Positions 9,083 to 19,059 of a stretch of DNA of 34,395 nt are shown here, in pieces (the first letter of the stretch is position 1; each line of letters opens with the position of its first letter). Under the pieces are notes generated by a model. The model ran no database searches, was not told where the DNA came from, and worked only from the letters and a program-made list of their open reading frames with translations. The position numbers were made by a program, and so were the translations under genes. Source of the stretch: Deltaproteobacteria bacterium (GTDB lineage Bacteria; Bdellovibrionota; UBA1018; UBA923); assembly GCA_016194725.1 (NCBI GenBank), contig JACQAW010000170.1, forward strand, positions 1 through 34,395. Reading direction: 5' to 3'.

Positions 9083-9263
9083 AGCCGTGCGCGCTGTTGT
9101 CTCGTGCAACCCTGAAATCAAGTTATTTCAGTGGGATCTCCCCTGGAACGCCAGTTGCAATTTCATTGGCTGACGGCAAGGTCGTCAGCGACGAGGTGAA
9201 GCCATGAGGGCATTTTGGCCGATTTTCATCATTCTTGGAGTGGCCAGCCGAATGCAAAGAGGA

Positions 9264-9445
9264 CTAAACCCAAAGTTCTATCGGGCCGTTCTGGACGACC
9301 GCGCGCAGAATGTCGGTGCTTGTCAGGATTCCGATGATTCGGTGCTCGGAATCCACGATGGGAATGGCGTGAATCCTATTGGCAAGCATAGCTGCGCGCC
9401 CTGCCGTTGATGGAGTAAAGAAGCGGCATCTGACGAATTCCCTAA
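9264..9445 (-). pseudogene. CBS-domain remnant (C-terminal half only)
   Basis: FTPSTAGRAAMLANRIHAIPIVDSEHRIIGILTSTDILRAVV, no matching N-terminal CBS half in frame. Confidence 0.55.
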
Positions 9446-9951
9446 AAAATAAATCCATCCATGCGATGGCCCGCGTTCTCGAGAATTCCCTGAAGAGTCC
9501 AGCGTGCGGGCGTCTTGGGATCTCCCAAGAGGTCGATGAGAACTTTCATCAGATCGTCCGTCGTGACGATGCCTACGGTTGCACGGCCATTTGTTACCAA
9601 GAGGGCCGATACCTTTTCCTGGAGCAAGCGCTCGGCAACCAATCGGATGTCCGAATCCTGCTCGATGGTCAGAACCGGCCAGCCCATGTAGTCGCGAACT
9701 CTCGCTTCGGGATCGAATTCGATGCTTTCCGATGAAGCCGGGCTCGGTGGCTCATGCTTGATCTCGGAAATCATGGCCCGCTGTACGTCGCGGTCGGAAA
9801 GCATCCCTACGATTTCACCGGTATCGTCGCATACCGGAAGATGCCTGAGTTTCCGCTTTCGCATGCGTTTGCACGCGGTTTCCATATTCTCATTGAAGTT
9901 TATCGTGACCAGTTTCTTGCTCATGCTTTCGCGCGCCAGTTTCTTTGTCAT
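9442..9951 (-). CDS. Tandem CBS-domain protein
   Basis: ACKRMRKRKLRHLPVCDDTGEIVGMLSDRDVQRAM and VAERLLQEKVSALLVTNGRATVGIVTTDDLMKVL; start set at MTKKLARESM. Confidence 0.85.
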   Translation of the reverse strand: MTKKLARESMSKKLVTINFNENMETACKRMRKRKLRHLPVCDDTGEIVGMLSDRDVQRAMISEIKHEPPSPASSESIEFDPEARVRDYMGWPVLTIEQDSDIRLVAERLLQEKVSALLVTNGRATVGIVTTDDLMKVLIDLLGDPKTPARWTLQGILENAGHRMDGFIF

Positions 9952-9981
9952 GGATTGATCCTCTCCCTGCCTTACTGTTAC

Positions 9982-9996
9982 GCAAGATGGATGCCA
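9982..9996 (-). promoter_or_regulatory. Sigma54 promoter
   Basis: Minus strand TGGCATCCATCTTGC. Confidence 0.75.
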
Positions 9997-10035
9997 TTTA
10001 TTCAAGGCTTGACTTGCCAGCTATCCGACTCGATT

Positions 10036-10052
10036 TGGGCCGTTTCGTCTCA
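10036..10052. promoter_or_regulatory. 17-bp palindrome (weak)
   Basis: TGGGCCGTTTCGTCTCA. Confidence 0.45.
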
Positions 10053-10081
10053 GCGGCAGCGACTTTGGGGCACGTTACCTC

Positions 10082-10852
10082 TTATAACTTGCGATATACG
10101 TCAAGGACGCGATTAACCGCTTTACCGCTCATGGCGCGTACGTGGACAAGGTACGGTCCTGCCTTGAGCTGGCCAAGCCTGATTTCGTATCGAAATTCAG
10201 TTCGCTCGTGGCGGCACGGCTGGCTTCGGTCGCGTTCGACAATGGGCATGACGACAAAAACATCATTCTGCCTCTCCAGGCGTACCGGCTCTTGCAGATG
10301 CTCGCACGAGAAGTAGAGTGTCCCCTGGATGATAATCTTGATCGACTCGTCATCGAGCAGGATCTTATCCGAAAGAACATCGCTCACCGAGGCGTAGGGG
10401 TAGTCATCGATATCCGCGGTTTCCGCGGCCGCCACGCCGAAGTCGCGAGTTCCGATATTTTTAGTTTCCTGGTCGCGCAGGAATTCGATTTTGTACTTTC
10501 CGGCGTCCAGCTGCCCAAGCGAGACTTCCGTCTCATAGGGGCTCGTCAAATCAGGATCGAGGTCCCCGTTTCCGCAGATGCCTGTTGTTCTCAGCCACGC
10601 ATATTGATGAACGCGCAGGGTAGGACCTTTCTTTTCTATCTTGGTTTCGCCCAAGGTATAGCAGATATGCGGTAGCTCCCCTTTGACCACCATGACAATA
10701 TGGTCATTGTCGTCATATCCGTGCGCCGGTACGAACACGGCACTGACATTGACTTCCGTCGCCGCATCTTGTGCCAGTGCTTTGGTTGAAGAAAAAGACA
10801 GTGCGGTACTTAGAATCCCAAAGCTCAGTGCGATCCATACTTTCTTATTCAT
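10082..10852 (-). CDS. Secreted protein of unknown family, paralog of the 12220-12954 product
   Basis: Signal peptide MNKKVWIALSFGILSTALSFSSTKALAQ; shares GYDDNDHIVMVVKGELPHICY pattern with GFDDNDNVQMVLHGYLSDTCH. Confidence 0.75.
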   Translation of the reverse strand: MNKKVWIALSFGILSTALSFSSTKALAQDAATEVNVSAVFVPAHGYDDNDHIVMVVKGELPHICYTLGETKIEKKGPTLRVHQYAWLRTTGICGNGDLDPDLTSPYETEVSLGQLDAGKYKIEFLRDQETKNIGTRDFGVAAAETADIDDYPYASVSDVLSDKILLDDESIKIIIQGTLYFSCEHLQEPVRLERQNDVFVVMPIVERDRSQPCRHERTEFRYEIRLGQLKAGPYLVHVRAMSGKAVNRVLDVYRKL

Positions 10853-10878
10853 GATTCCCCCGTTTGCCTGGGCAATTA

Positions 10879-10893
10879 GCAATCGATGTGCCA
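10879..10893 (-). promoter_or_regulatory. Sigma54 promoter
   Basis: Minus strand TGGCACATCGATTGC. Confidence 0.78.
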
Positions 10894-10935
10894 AACGCAG
10901 TTCCAGCGGCGGTTCGGGTTAGAGAAAATTCTCCA

Positions 10936-10974
10936 TGAGACGGAATAGCTCGTGCCGAGGTTCGATTTGTCCCG
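10936..10974. promoter_or_regulatory. Palindrome/half-site pair between divergent genes
   Basis: TGAGACGGAATAGCTCG (10936-10952) and AGGTTCGATTTGTCCCG (10958-10974). Confidence 0.5.
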
Positions 10975-11015
10975 AAAAGGCGGCGCGGTTCTCTTGCTGC
11001 GGCCGGGAAATTTCC

Positions 11016-11030
11016 TGGAATACCTATTGC
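11016..11030 (+). promoter_or_regulatory. Sigma54 promoter
   Basis: TGGAATACCTATTGC, GG and GC correctly spaced. Confidence 0.6.
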
Positions 11031-11064
11031 ACAGTGCTCCATCCAGGAAAGTGAGGAACTTAAA

Positions 11065-11541
11065 ATGAGAAATGAAAAAATAGCGACGGTGTTGTTGGTT
11101 GGAAGCGTATTCGTGTTTCAGGGTTGTGCGCATGGTGGGCTGGATAAACGTCTCGATGCGAAGTTGTCGGGAGAAAATACCGTTAAGGCACGAGCAGACT
11201 TACAGGCCGAGGCAGGTCAACTGATTGAAGCGGCGCCAGGGTTGTCCGCAGACCAGCGTTCGAATCTCACAGCACTTCGTGAGACAGTCCGCACGCAGAC
11301 CGATGCGATTCGGGAGCGGTCATTGAAACTTCGTTCGGTGCTCATAAAGGATCTCATGTCGGCAAGTTACGACGAGGACGAAGTGGAGCTTGTAAAAGAG
11401 AGGATTAAAAACCTCGAAGATCAAAGGCTGTCGGCTCTGTTCAATGCGGTCGAGCGTGCCAATGCGATTCTTGGACGCCAGGCTTCGGCGAATCAGCAGA
11501 TAGTTCATGATTTTTTTGAACACGCAGGGCACAGCAACTAG
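11065..11541 (+). CDS. Lipoprotein (Spy/CpxP-like helical)
   Basis: Lipobox VFQGCAHG; LSADQRSNLTALRE. Confidence 0.7.
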   Translation: MRNEKIATVLLVGSVFVFQGCAHGGLDKRLDAKLSGENTVKARADLQAEAGQLIEAAPGLSADQRSNLTALRETVRTQTDAIRERSLKLRSVLIKDLMSASYDEDEVELVKERIKNLEDQRLSALFNAVERANAILGRQASANQQIVHDFFEHAGHSN

Positions 11542-11549
11542 CACTGGGA

Positions 11550-12041
11550 ATGGGTATGAAAAAAATAATAATTTCTGTTTTAATTGCGGCAGGCGTCCAA
11601 GGCTGTGCCCACGGCTCGGAGTTATCAACCGAAGCAAGGCTTGACGAGAAGTTGAGTCAGGAAGCATTGCTTAGAAACGGGGCTGATTTGAAAGCTGAGG
11701 CGAAGCAGCTTCTGGAAAGCTCTTCTCGTCTTACTCCCAGCCAGAGAGCTGAGCTTACCTCGCTGCGAAATTCGACTTCCAGGCAGATGGACAAATTCAA
11801 TTCTGAGTCCCTGAAGTTGCGCGCTGTATTAATCGAGGATGTCCTTGCGTCCTCGTATGATGGTGCCGAGGTCGAATTGCTCAAGAGACGAATGAGAGAT
11901 CTGGAGCATCGTAAGCTTTTGGCTTTCTTTAGATCCATACGGGATGCCAACATCAAGCTTGGGCGCTGGTCGTCGAAGAATGATCGCGTTACGTCCGAAG
12001 TGCTGGATGAAATGACTTTCGACGTTTTTCTGCTCAAATAA
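11550..12041 (+). CDS. Tandem paralogous lipoprotein
   Basis: Lipobox GVQGCAHG; LTPSQRAELTSLRN; same length and architecture as the upstream gene. Confidence 0.7.
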   Translation: MGMKKIIISVLIAAGVQGCAHGSELSTEARLDEKLSQEALLRNGADLKAEAKQLLESSSRLTPSQRAELTSLRNSTSRQMDKFNSESLKLRAVLIEDVLASSYDGAEVELLKRRMRDLEHRKLLAFFRSIRDANIKLGRWSSKNDRVTSEVLDEMTFDVFLLK

Positions 12042-12079
12042 GGCCAAAGTCATGCTCAAGCTAAATACCCGGCATCAAT

Positions 12080-12096
12080 TGAGACAAAAAATCTCC
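12080..12096. promoter_or_regulatory. 17-bp palindrome (one perfect half)
   Basis: TGAGACAAAAAATCTCC. Confidence 0.5.
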
Positions 12097-12158
12097 ACGA
12101 AGACTCAATTCTTCTCACCGGATACACGGAGTGAGCCGATCTGTAGGCAAAAGTTGCT

Positions 12159-12173
12159 TGGCACGTCGGCTGC
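12159..12173 (+). promoter_or_regulatory. Sigma54 promoter
   Basis: TGGCACGTCGGCTGC. Confidence 0.8.
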
Positions 12174-12219
12174 AATGGGTCTTCCCGATTTTAAAAAAAT
12201 TCAAACAGGGGGAAGAGTC

Positions 12220-12954
12220 ATGAATAAAGTTTTGGTGAACTTGGCTATTTTGTTTTCTGTCGTAATCATTTCAGCAAAGGCTGCGACGGCTCAGGATTTT
12301 AAGCCAGTGCTTCTTGTTCAGGAGCCGGAGCATGTGTTTACCCCGATGGGTTTTGACGACAACGATAACGTGCAGATGGTTCTCCATGGCTACTTGTCTG
12401 ATACCTGCCACAAAACGGGTCCTGTCTATACGCGGGTCGACAAAGAGCACAAGACGATCTACGTCCGCAATACGGTGTACTTCTATTCCGGCTGTTGGTG
12501 TGCGGCTGTACTTACGCCTTATCTTCAAACCCTGAATCTGGGACTGCTGGGCGTCGGAAGCTACGATGTTGTCGTGGAGAAGCCGGACGGCACGTTTCAA
12601 AAAATGGCAGCGCTCCCTGTCGCGGTCGCCAAAACACCAAGTCCAGACGATTACCTCTATGCGCCCGTCGATCACCTGCACTTCACCCAACGCCAGGCCC
12701 CGCAGTCGTCTGAGATCACTTTGAGTGGCGTATTCAGAAACAGCTGCATGACGTTGAAAGACGTAAAAGTAACCTATCGACCCAATCATGTCGTCGAAGT
12801 CCAACCCATCGCGGAAATGGACACGACCAATTGCACGATTGACGCCAAGCCCTTCGAAGCAACCGTCAAAATCAATCCTGCCTATCGCGGAACAGCTTTG
12901 ATTCACGTTCGGTCCCTGAACGGCCAGTCCTTGAATCAGGTCGTCGACCTGTAA
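12220..12954 (+). CDS. Secreted protein of unknown family, paralog of the 10082-10852 product
   Basis: Signal peptide MNKVLVNLAILFSVVIISAKAATAQ; ORF call at 12052 over-extends through the promoter. Confidence 0.75.
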   Translation: MNKVLVNLAILFSVVIISAKAATAQDFKPVLLVQEPEHVFTPMGFDDNDNVQMVLHGYLSDTCHKTGPVYTRVDKEHKTIYVRNTVYFYSGCWCAAVLTPYLQTLNLGLLGVGSYDVVVEKPDGTFQKMAALPVAVAKTPSPDDYLYAPVDHLHFTQRQAPQSSEITLSGVFRNSCMTLKDVKVTYRPNHVVEVQPIAEMDTTNCTIDAKPFEATVKINPAYRGTALIHVRSLNGQSLNQVVDL

Positions 12955-12990
12955 GTGGTGATTTTCAGGCGCAGGTTGCGGGCGCCAGGA

Positions 12991-13025
12991 CGTCGCGGTC
13001 AGGGGCAATAGACCTGACCGCGACG
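12991..13025. terminator. Bidirectional hairpin between convergent genes
   Basis: cgtcgcggtcagg ggcaataga cctgaccgcgacg: perfect 13-bp stem. Confidence 0.75.
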
Positions 13026-14098
13026 CTACATCCAATAGCTGAAGTAGATCAACGGCCGAAAGAGCAAACGTCTGAGTCGGTGAAGCAGGGTGCTGGTGTC
13101 CTGCCTGATTTTAATCGAAACGCTCAGATCAAGACGGTATTGCTGTGATAAGGTTTGCAGAGTGGCGGGAAGGGTCGTGGCATAGTTTGCCTCGATATCA
13201 TGCAGCGAGCTGCGAAAGTTCAGGTTACCCGACCCCAGCATCGCCCAGCGGTCGATGAGCATGCACTTGGCGTGAAGGAAGCTGGATTGGTATTCGTAGA
13301 TCTGCACGCCGGCGCCTTGAAGTGTCGGAAACAGCAGGGAAGAGATCCAGCCGACAACCGGAACATCGGCGTAGTGATCCAGACGTGATCTTTCGCTGAA
13401 TTGATGCGCGCAATCATGTCATCAAAAAACAGATGCCGAAGCGTTCCTGACGTCTCGGTTCGAATTGGACTATCCGCGATACGCGCTCGTAGCCTTTGGG
13501 TCAGTCTGCGTTTGTGGTCGTTATTCAAGAGCAAATTGATTCGGTCGTACCAGGTCACGCGAAAGGCGAGCTCGAAAGGGAGTGGATCGATTCCCACAAT
13601 GCGTATTCCGGTGTCGCGCCAGGCTTTATCTCCATCGATCGATCGAAGATGACGACTCGAGACGTTGAAGCTTCCTATCCAAATTTCACTTTCGTCAATG
13701 AGGCACATTTTGCGGTGATTTCGATGGTTCAAACGGTTAAAGAAATCACGAAATGGGCCGTGCCTGGCAAGAGGCGTGAAAACCCCGAGTCCCATGAAAC
13801 GCAGGAAAAACCGTGGTACGGGGTGGTAGTAATGAAAGCTCACCCCGGAGTATTTCAGCTCAGCTTCCGAGGCAAAGTCGAGCGAGCCAATACCATCGAT
13901 GAGCAGGCGCACGCTCACACTCACACCTCGCTTCGCGGCTTCGGCTAAGGCGCCAATCATGCGTTTGCCCAGGGGACCGTTCTCGAAAATGTAGCTCTCG
14001 AGATGGATGGAGCGACGGGCCCCTGCGATGGCGGCAAGGATTGCGTCGAAATAGGCGTCGCCGTCGAAAAACAGTTGTTCGGTAAGTTCCTTTTCCAT
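13026..14098 (-). CDS. Phospholipase D/cardiolipin synthase-like protein with apparent frameshift at ~13361-13370
   Basis: FNRLNHRNHRKMCLIDESEIWIGSFNVSSRH is HKD-like motif 1; motif 2 (FLHAKCMLIDRWAMLGSGNLNFRS) is in another frame. Confidence 0.75.
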
Positions 14099-14101
14099 CT
14101 G

Positions 14102-14848
14102 CTAGTTTCCGCGAAGATGGTGCAATGGACACGATGGCGCCAGAGTAGTGGGCCGGGTCTTCGGTGGACTTAATGCTGAATCGATTAGCGCTGAGGCGTG
14201 CAGACTCAGCGAAAACAATCCCAGTCCGATCATGAGAGCCGCCGAGATCTTCGGGGTAAAACCGCGTATTTTGGTGGTAAACCTATTGAAGAGTGCCGGC
14301 GCGGCGCTCAATGCCGGCACGGTCCCGAGCCAAAACAGGCTCAACGCCGCTGCACCTAAAATAGCGCTCTTCGTGGCGGTGGCGCCGAGGACGAAAGTGT
14401 AAAGCCAGCCGCATGGCAGGAAAGCGGAAAGGGCGCCCAGGGTGAAGACACCAATTGCTGAGCTGCCTCTTAGGGAACGTTGAATTAGGTTTGCTGAAAT
14501 AAGGGAGACAGACTTCGGGAAAAGCAAATGCAGGGGCTTACCGCTCAGGCGCCGCACGCCGACCCCGATAAGAAGAATGCCAAAGGCGGTAGAGGCAACC
14601 CAGGGCAATTGTTTTGAGATCGGTGCGTTAAGGATGGAGTTTCCGAGGGCCCCGGCTATGGCGCCGAGGCTTGCGTAACTCAATAGGCGTCCCAGATGAT
14701 AGAGGCCAAGGCTCTTGGTGTCTTTGACGAAGCTGATGACGAGGCCGCCGCACATGCCGACGCAATGCGCGCTGCCCAGAAGGCTGGCAACCAGTATTCC
14801 GCTCGGCAAAATGGCCTGTAAGATTGGGTCAGAGATAGGGGCCGACAA
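14102..14848 (-). CDS. Sulfite exporter TauE/SafE family protein
   Basis: GSAHCVGMCGGLVISFV...GALSAFLPCGWLYTFVLGA, located directly after ccoG. Confidence 0.85.
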   Translation of the reverse strand: MSAPISDPILQAILPSGILVASLLGSAHCVGMCGGLVISFVKDTKSLGLYHLGRLLSYASLGAIAGALGNSILNAPISKQLPWVASTAFGILLIGVGVRRLSGKPLHLLFPKSVSLISANLIQRSLRGSSAIGVFTLGALSAFLPCGWLYTFVLGATATKSAILGAAALSLFWLGTVPALSAAPALFNRFTTKIRGFTPKISAALMIGLGLFSLSLHASALIDSALSPPKTRPTTLAPSCPLHHLRGN

Positions 14849-16244
14849 GGCTTAACTCCTCTGTAAGCACGATTGCACTTCCATTCATAATATTCAAAGC
14901 AATCTGGGTATGCCCGTTTACAAGCAGCGACTTTGGAAATTTTATGAAAAACTCGGCTCCCGCTTTCTGCCCAGCCTGAATATGCAGGGGCCGCCCGGCA
15001 AAAACGAATTCCACGCCGCGGTTTGCATACTCAGCAGTGGGCAGCAGATCGATGACAGCCCCGTCGAAACTTTGATTGCTGAGATCGGTTTTGAAATGAT
15101 TTATGATCACGCTCGAACCAGTCGAGGTTTTTATCTCCTGGTAGGGCGTGTCGGTGGCGCGAATGAAGGCCGCCTCGACCGGGCGCCTAGTCGCAATGCT
15201 CGTGATGAGTCCCATGATTATTCCCGCGAGCAGAAGCGAATAGACGATGGTGCGTCCCCGGATTATTTTTGATTTCCCGCCTTGAAGAGCGACCGCCGAA
15301 GCGTGCCTGATCAGACCTCTAGGCTTATGGAGCCTCGTCATCACGTCATCGCAAGCATCGATGCAAGCGGTGCAGCCGATGCATTCGAGCTGCGTGCCAC
15401 GACGAATGTCGATTCCCGTCGGGCAGACCTGCACGCAACGGTAGCAGTTGACGCAGTCGCCGCCAGGCGTGCCCTCGCTATTTAAACCTTTTCGCGGCTC
15501 TCCGCGCCTGACGTCGTAGGTCACGAGGGTGGAATGCTCATCCATCAAGAGACACTGGAACCTGCCATAGGGGCAAAGCATGGTACAAAACTGCTCACGA
15601 AACCACCCAAAGTCGAAGAGGATGAAACCGGTGATTGCCAGCATTACCGAAAAGCTCAGAGGGTTTTCGGCGGGAGAATGACGGATCATCCGAGACAATT
15701 CATCGGTTCCCACGAAGTAAGCGATAAAACTGTGTGCTACAACCAAGGTAAAGGTCGAGTAAAGAAGCCACTTCAGACATTTTTTGTAAAATTTGTCAAA
15801 AGTCCATCCTCCGGTATCCAGCTTTCTGCGCGCGACATGGTCGCCTTCGACCACGCGCTCGATGACCCGAAAAAGACTATCGATAAAAACCGTCTGGGGA
15901 CACGCCCACCCACACCAGGCGCGCCCCCAGACGGCCGTGACAAGCCCAAGAGTCAGAGCCGCGCCGCCGATCAGGAAGACGAGCATCGGTGCGTCGTGCG
16001 CCCAGAAAGTAAGGCCGAAGATCGCGAATCTGCGCTGCATAATATTCATAAGAATAGCCTGGTGGCCATGCACGTGCATCCAAGGCAGAAGCAGAAAAAC
16101 CAGAATCAGAATCGAGTGAGTCCAGGTTCGCGCGGTGCGAAAGCGCCCTTTGACCTCGGCGGAGTACAGGTAGATTCGGCGTCCCTGTTGGTCTGAGGTC
16201 GCCAGCCTGTCAGTCGGCAGTTCGCGGGACGAGTTGGAGCTCAT
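14829..16244 (-). CDS. ccoG: cbb3 oxidase assembly ferredoxin-type protein CcoG
   Basis: GRAWCGWACPQTVFIDSLFR; CVNCYRCVQVCPTGIDIRRGTQLECIGCTACIDACD. Confidence 0.95.
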   Translation of the reverse strand: MSSNSSRELPTDRLATSDQQGRRIYLYSAEVKGRFRTARTWTHSILILVFLLLPWMHVHGHQAILMNIMQRRFAIFGLTFWAHDAPMLVFLIGGAALTLGLVTAVWGRAWCGWACPQTVFIDSLFRVIERVVEGDHVARRKLDTGGWTFDKFYKKCLKWLLYSTFTLVVAHSFIAYFVGTDELSRMIRHSPAENPLSFSVMLAITGFILFDFGWFREQFCTMLCPYGRFQCLLMDEHSTLVTYDVRRGEPRKGLNSEGTPGGDCVNCYRCVQVCPTGIDIRRGTQLECIGCTACIDACDDVMTRLHKPRGLIRHASAVALQGGKSKIIRGRTIVYSLLLAGIIMGLITSIATRRPVEAAFIRATDTPYQEIKTSTGSSVIINHFKTDLSNQSFDGAVIDLLPTAEYANRGVEFVFAGRPLHIQAGQKAGAEFFIKFPKSLLVNGHTQIALNIMNGSAIVLTEELSLVGPYL

Positions 16245-16247
16245 GGC

Positions 16248-16814
16248 CTACTCCTTCACGAGATTTCCCTGTGACGCTTTGGCGCCCGCTGGGTTCGTGC
16301 CACGAAGAGATTTCACATAAGCCGTGACTGAATAGAGCTCCTCATCGGTTAACAGGGTTACCCAGGGGGGCATGCCTTTGTCCAAAACTCCGTCATGAAC
16401 GACTTTGGCGATCGCTCCGATCTTACCGTCTCCATGTATCCAATAGTCGTCGGTGAGATTCGGGCCTATGAGACCCTGCCCTTTGTCGCCATGGCAGGAA
16501 ACGCAACGATTTTGAAATACGGTTTTACCCACGGCCAACTTCTCGGCACTTGTCTGGTAAGCTACGAGCTTCGGCATTTCGGGAAACAAGCTTGGTGGCG
16601 CAGCCGTTTTTTTCGATTCCATCGCGGCCACTTCGCTCGCGAATTCGTCTTGAATCGAAGGGCCGCTGCCCAGCTCATAATAACAGTAGTATCCGGCGCC
16701 AAATAGTAGGGTCAGATAGAGCAGCCCCAACCACCACTGCGGAAGCGAGTTGTCGAGCTCCTGGATGCCGTCGTAGTCGTGATCGGTCAGCTTTTCGTTC
16801 TTTTCATCGCTCAT
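16248..16814 (-). CDS. ccoP: cbb3 oxidase subunit III CcoP, single CxxCH
   Basis: DHDYDGIQELDNSLPQWWLGLLYLT; only one haem motif, CVSCH. Confidence 0.92.
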   Translation of the reverse strand: MSDEKNEKLTDHDYDGIQELDNSLPQWWLGLLYLTLLFGAGYYCYYELGSGPSIQDEFASEVAAMESKKTAAPPSLFPEMPKLVAYQTSAEKLAVGKTVFQNRCVSCHGDKGQGLIGPNLTDDYWIHGDGKIGAIAKVVHDGVLDKGMPPWVTLLTDEELYSVTAYVKSLRGTNPAGAKASQGNLVKE

Positions 16815-16983
16815 GACGGTCTTCTTCTTCAGCGAGCGGCAGACGCTCCATTCTTTTGTAGAGCTCGGAGTTTGCTTTCATGAAGACTCGGATAAACATC
16901 GTCACGAATACGGAAAGGAAGATCAGCATCGCGATGCACGTGAGCCAGGTCATCGGAAAGTGGCAAAGTGCTTGAGCGTTCAT
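16804..16983 (-). CDS. ccoQ: CcoQ-like small membrane subunit
   Basis: 59 aa MNAQALCHFPMTWLTCIAMLIFLSVFVTMF...; ATGA overlap with the (shifted-frame) ccoO end. Confidence 0.65.
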   Translation of the reverse strand: MNAQALCHFPMTWLTCIAMLIFLSVFVTMFIRVFMKANSELYKRMERLPLAEEEDRHER

Positions 16984-19059
16984 TTTGCATCCCCTTCGAC
17001 CATGTGCCCGAGGCGTTGAATGTAAGCGATGAGGGCCGTGATTTCCTTTTCTTCCAGCCCCTGATTCGGCGCGTTCGACGTCCTTATCGGAGTAGGGAAC
17101 TCCCAGGGTTCTCATGACAGAAAGCTTTTTGGAGAGAACCGCGAAGTCCGTCTTGTCCTGGAATAACCAGGGGTAGGCTGGCATGATCGACTTTGGCGTG
17201 ACCTCTCTGGGGTCAGCCATGTGGCGGTAATGCCAGAGATCGGGATATTTTCCCCCGATACGAGCGAGGTCGGGCCCAATTCTCTTTGAGCCCCATTGGA
17301 AAGGGTGGTCATACATCGACTCCTCGGGGGTGGAAGGCTTTCCGTAGCGCAGAAGCTCTGAGGTCATCGGACGAATTTGCTGCGAGTGGCACACGTAGCA
17401 GCTCTCCCTGACGTAGATATCCCGACCGGCAAGCTCCAGAGCGGTGTAGGGACGAACCTTGGCGTTCATGGGCACAAAAGTATGAGCCATCAACGTGGGA
17501 ATGATTTCAATGACTGAGCCGACGAGAATCGCAATCAGAGTGAGGACGCTGAATACGGCGGGCAGGCCTTCGAGTATGCGATGCGGGCGCTCGTCAAACA
17601 GCTTGGGAATGTCGGTCACGAGCGCAGGCGCTGTCTGCTTTTCGCTTACGAGCATCTTAGGCGCGAGCTCGATCGTCTTATATACGTTGTAGGCCATCAT
17701 GATGAACCCCACGAGATACAGGGTGCCGCCCACGGCCCTGATCCAATAGAGCGGGACGATTCTGATGACAGTTTCAATGAAGTCGGGATAGACGAGCTTG
17801 CCGCTGGAGTCGACCGCGCGCCACATCAACCCCTGGGTAATGCCCGAAACATCCATGGACACGACGTAGGCGAGGATGCCCAGAAACCCCGTCCAGAAAT
17901 GCGTGTTGGCAAGCTTTTCGCTGTAGAGTTTCGTGTTCCACATTCTCGGGACGAGGTAGTAGAGCATCCCCGCAGTAAGAAAGCCGTTCCAGCCCAGCGT
18001 GCCGCCGTGAACGTGGCCGATGATCCAGTCCGTATAATGACCGATGGCATTCACCGATTTGATCGAGAGAAGAGGGCCCTCGAAGGTTGCCATTCCATAG
18101 AACGTCAAAGCGCCCACGAAAAATTTGAGGATCGGCTCCGTGCGCACGCGATCCCATGCCCCGCGAAGAGTGAGCAAGCCGTTGATCATGCCGCCCCAGC
18201 TCGGCGCCCAGAGCATGATGCTGAACACCACCCCAAGGGTCTGCGCCCATTCCGGCAGCGCCGTATAGAGCAGATGATGCGGGCCGGCCCAGATGTAGAT
18301 GAAGACCAGCGACCAGAAATGGACGATCGAAAGGCGATAGCTGTATACAGGGCGATTGGCCGCCTTGGGAACGTAGTAGTACATCAGCCCCAGAAATGGC
18401 GTGGTGAGAAAGAATGCGACGGCGTTGTGCCCGTACCACCATTGAACCAATGCGTCCTGAACGCCCGCGTATACGGGGTAGCTCTTGAGAAACGTTACGG
18501 GAATATTTATCGAGTTCACGATATGCAGCACGGCGACCGTCACTATCGTGGCGATGTAGAACCAGATCGCGACATAGATGTGCTGCTCCCGGCGGCGCGA
18601 AAGCGTGCCGAAGAAATTTACGGCGAAAGCGACCCAAATCACGGTGATCGCGATTTTGATGGGCCATTCCAGCTCGGCGTATTCCTTGCTCACGGTATAG
18701 CCCAGCGGCAGCGTGATTGCGGCGGCGACGATAATGAGCTGCCAGCCCCAGAAATGGAAGTTACTCAGAAAATCGGAGTAGAGCCTGGTTTTCAGCAGTC
18801 GCTGCGTGGAGTGGTAAATGCCTGCAAATATGGCGTTACCAGCAAATGCGAAGATGGCGGCGTTGGTATGCAGTGGGCGCAACCGGCCGAAGGTAATCCA
18901 CGGCAGTCCCATGTTGAGGCGCCAGCTCGCAAGCTCGAAAGCTATGAAAACGCCGGCGGCCATGGCGATTATTCCCCAAATCAATGTCGCGATTATGAAT
19001 TTTCTTACGACCGCGTCGTCATAGGTGAAGGTATCGAGTTGCTGGGATTGGATGCTCAT
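16980..19059 (-). CDS. ccoNO: Fused cbb3 oxidase subunits I/II (CcoNO), apparent frameshift at ~17066-17076
   Basis: CcoN histidine-rich core (WWYGHNAVAFFLT, AGPHHLLYTALP, IIGHVHGGTLGWNG) followed in frame by CcoO (YVRESCYVCHSQQIRPM). The shifted frame gives APNQGLEEKEITALIAYIQRLGHMVEGDAK*. Confidence 0.93.

Noticed and set aside
12052-12219. N-terminal extension of the 12220 gene
   Set aside because: Covers the sigma54 promoter and leader; the signal peptide begins at 12220. Same reasoning applied to 32321-32425, 29709-29930, 9952-10005 and 8956-9063.
15534-16196. 220-aa plus-strand ORF
   Set aside because: Antisense to ccoG; shadow ORF.
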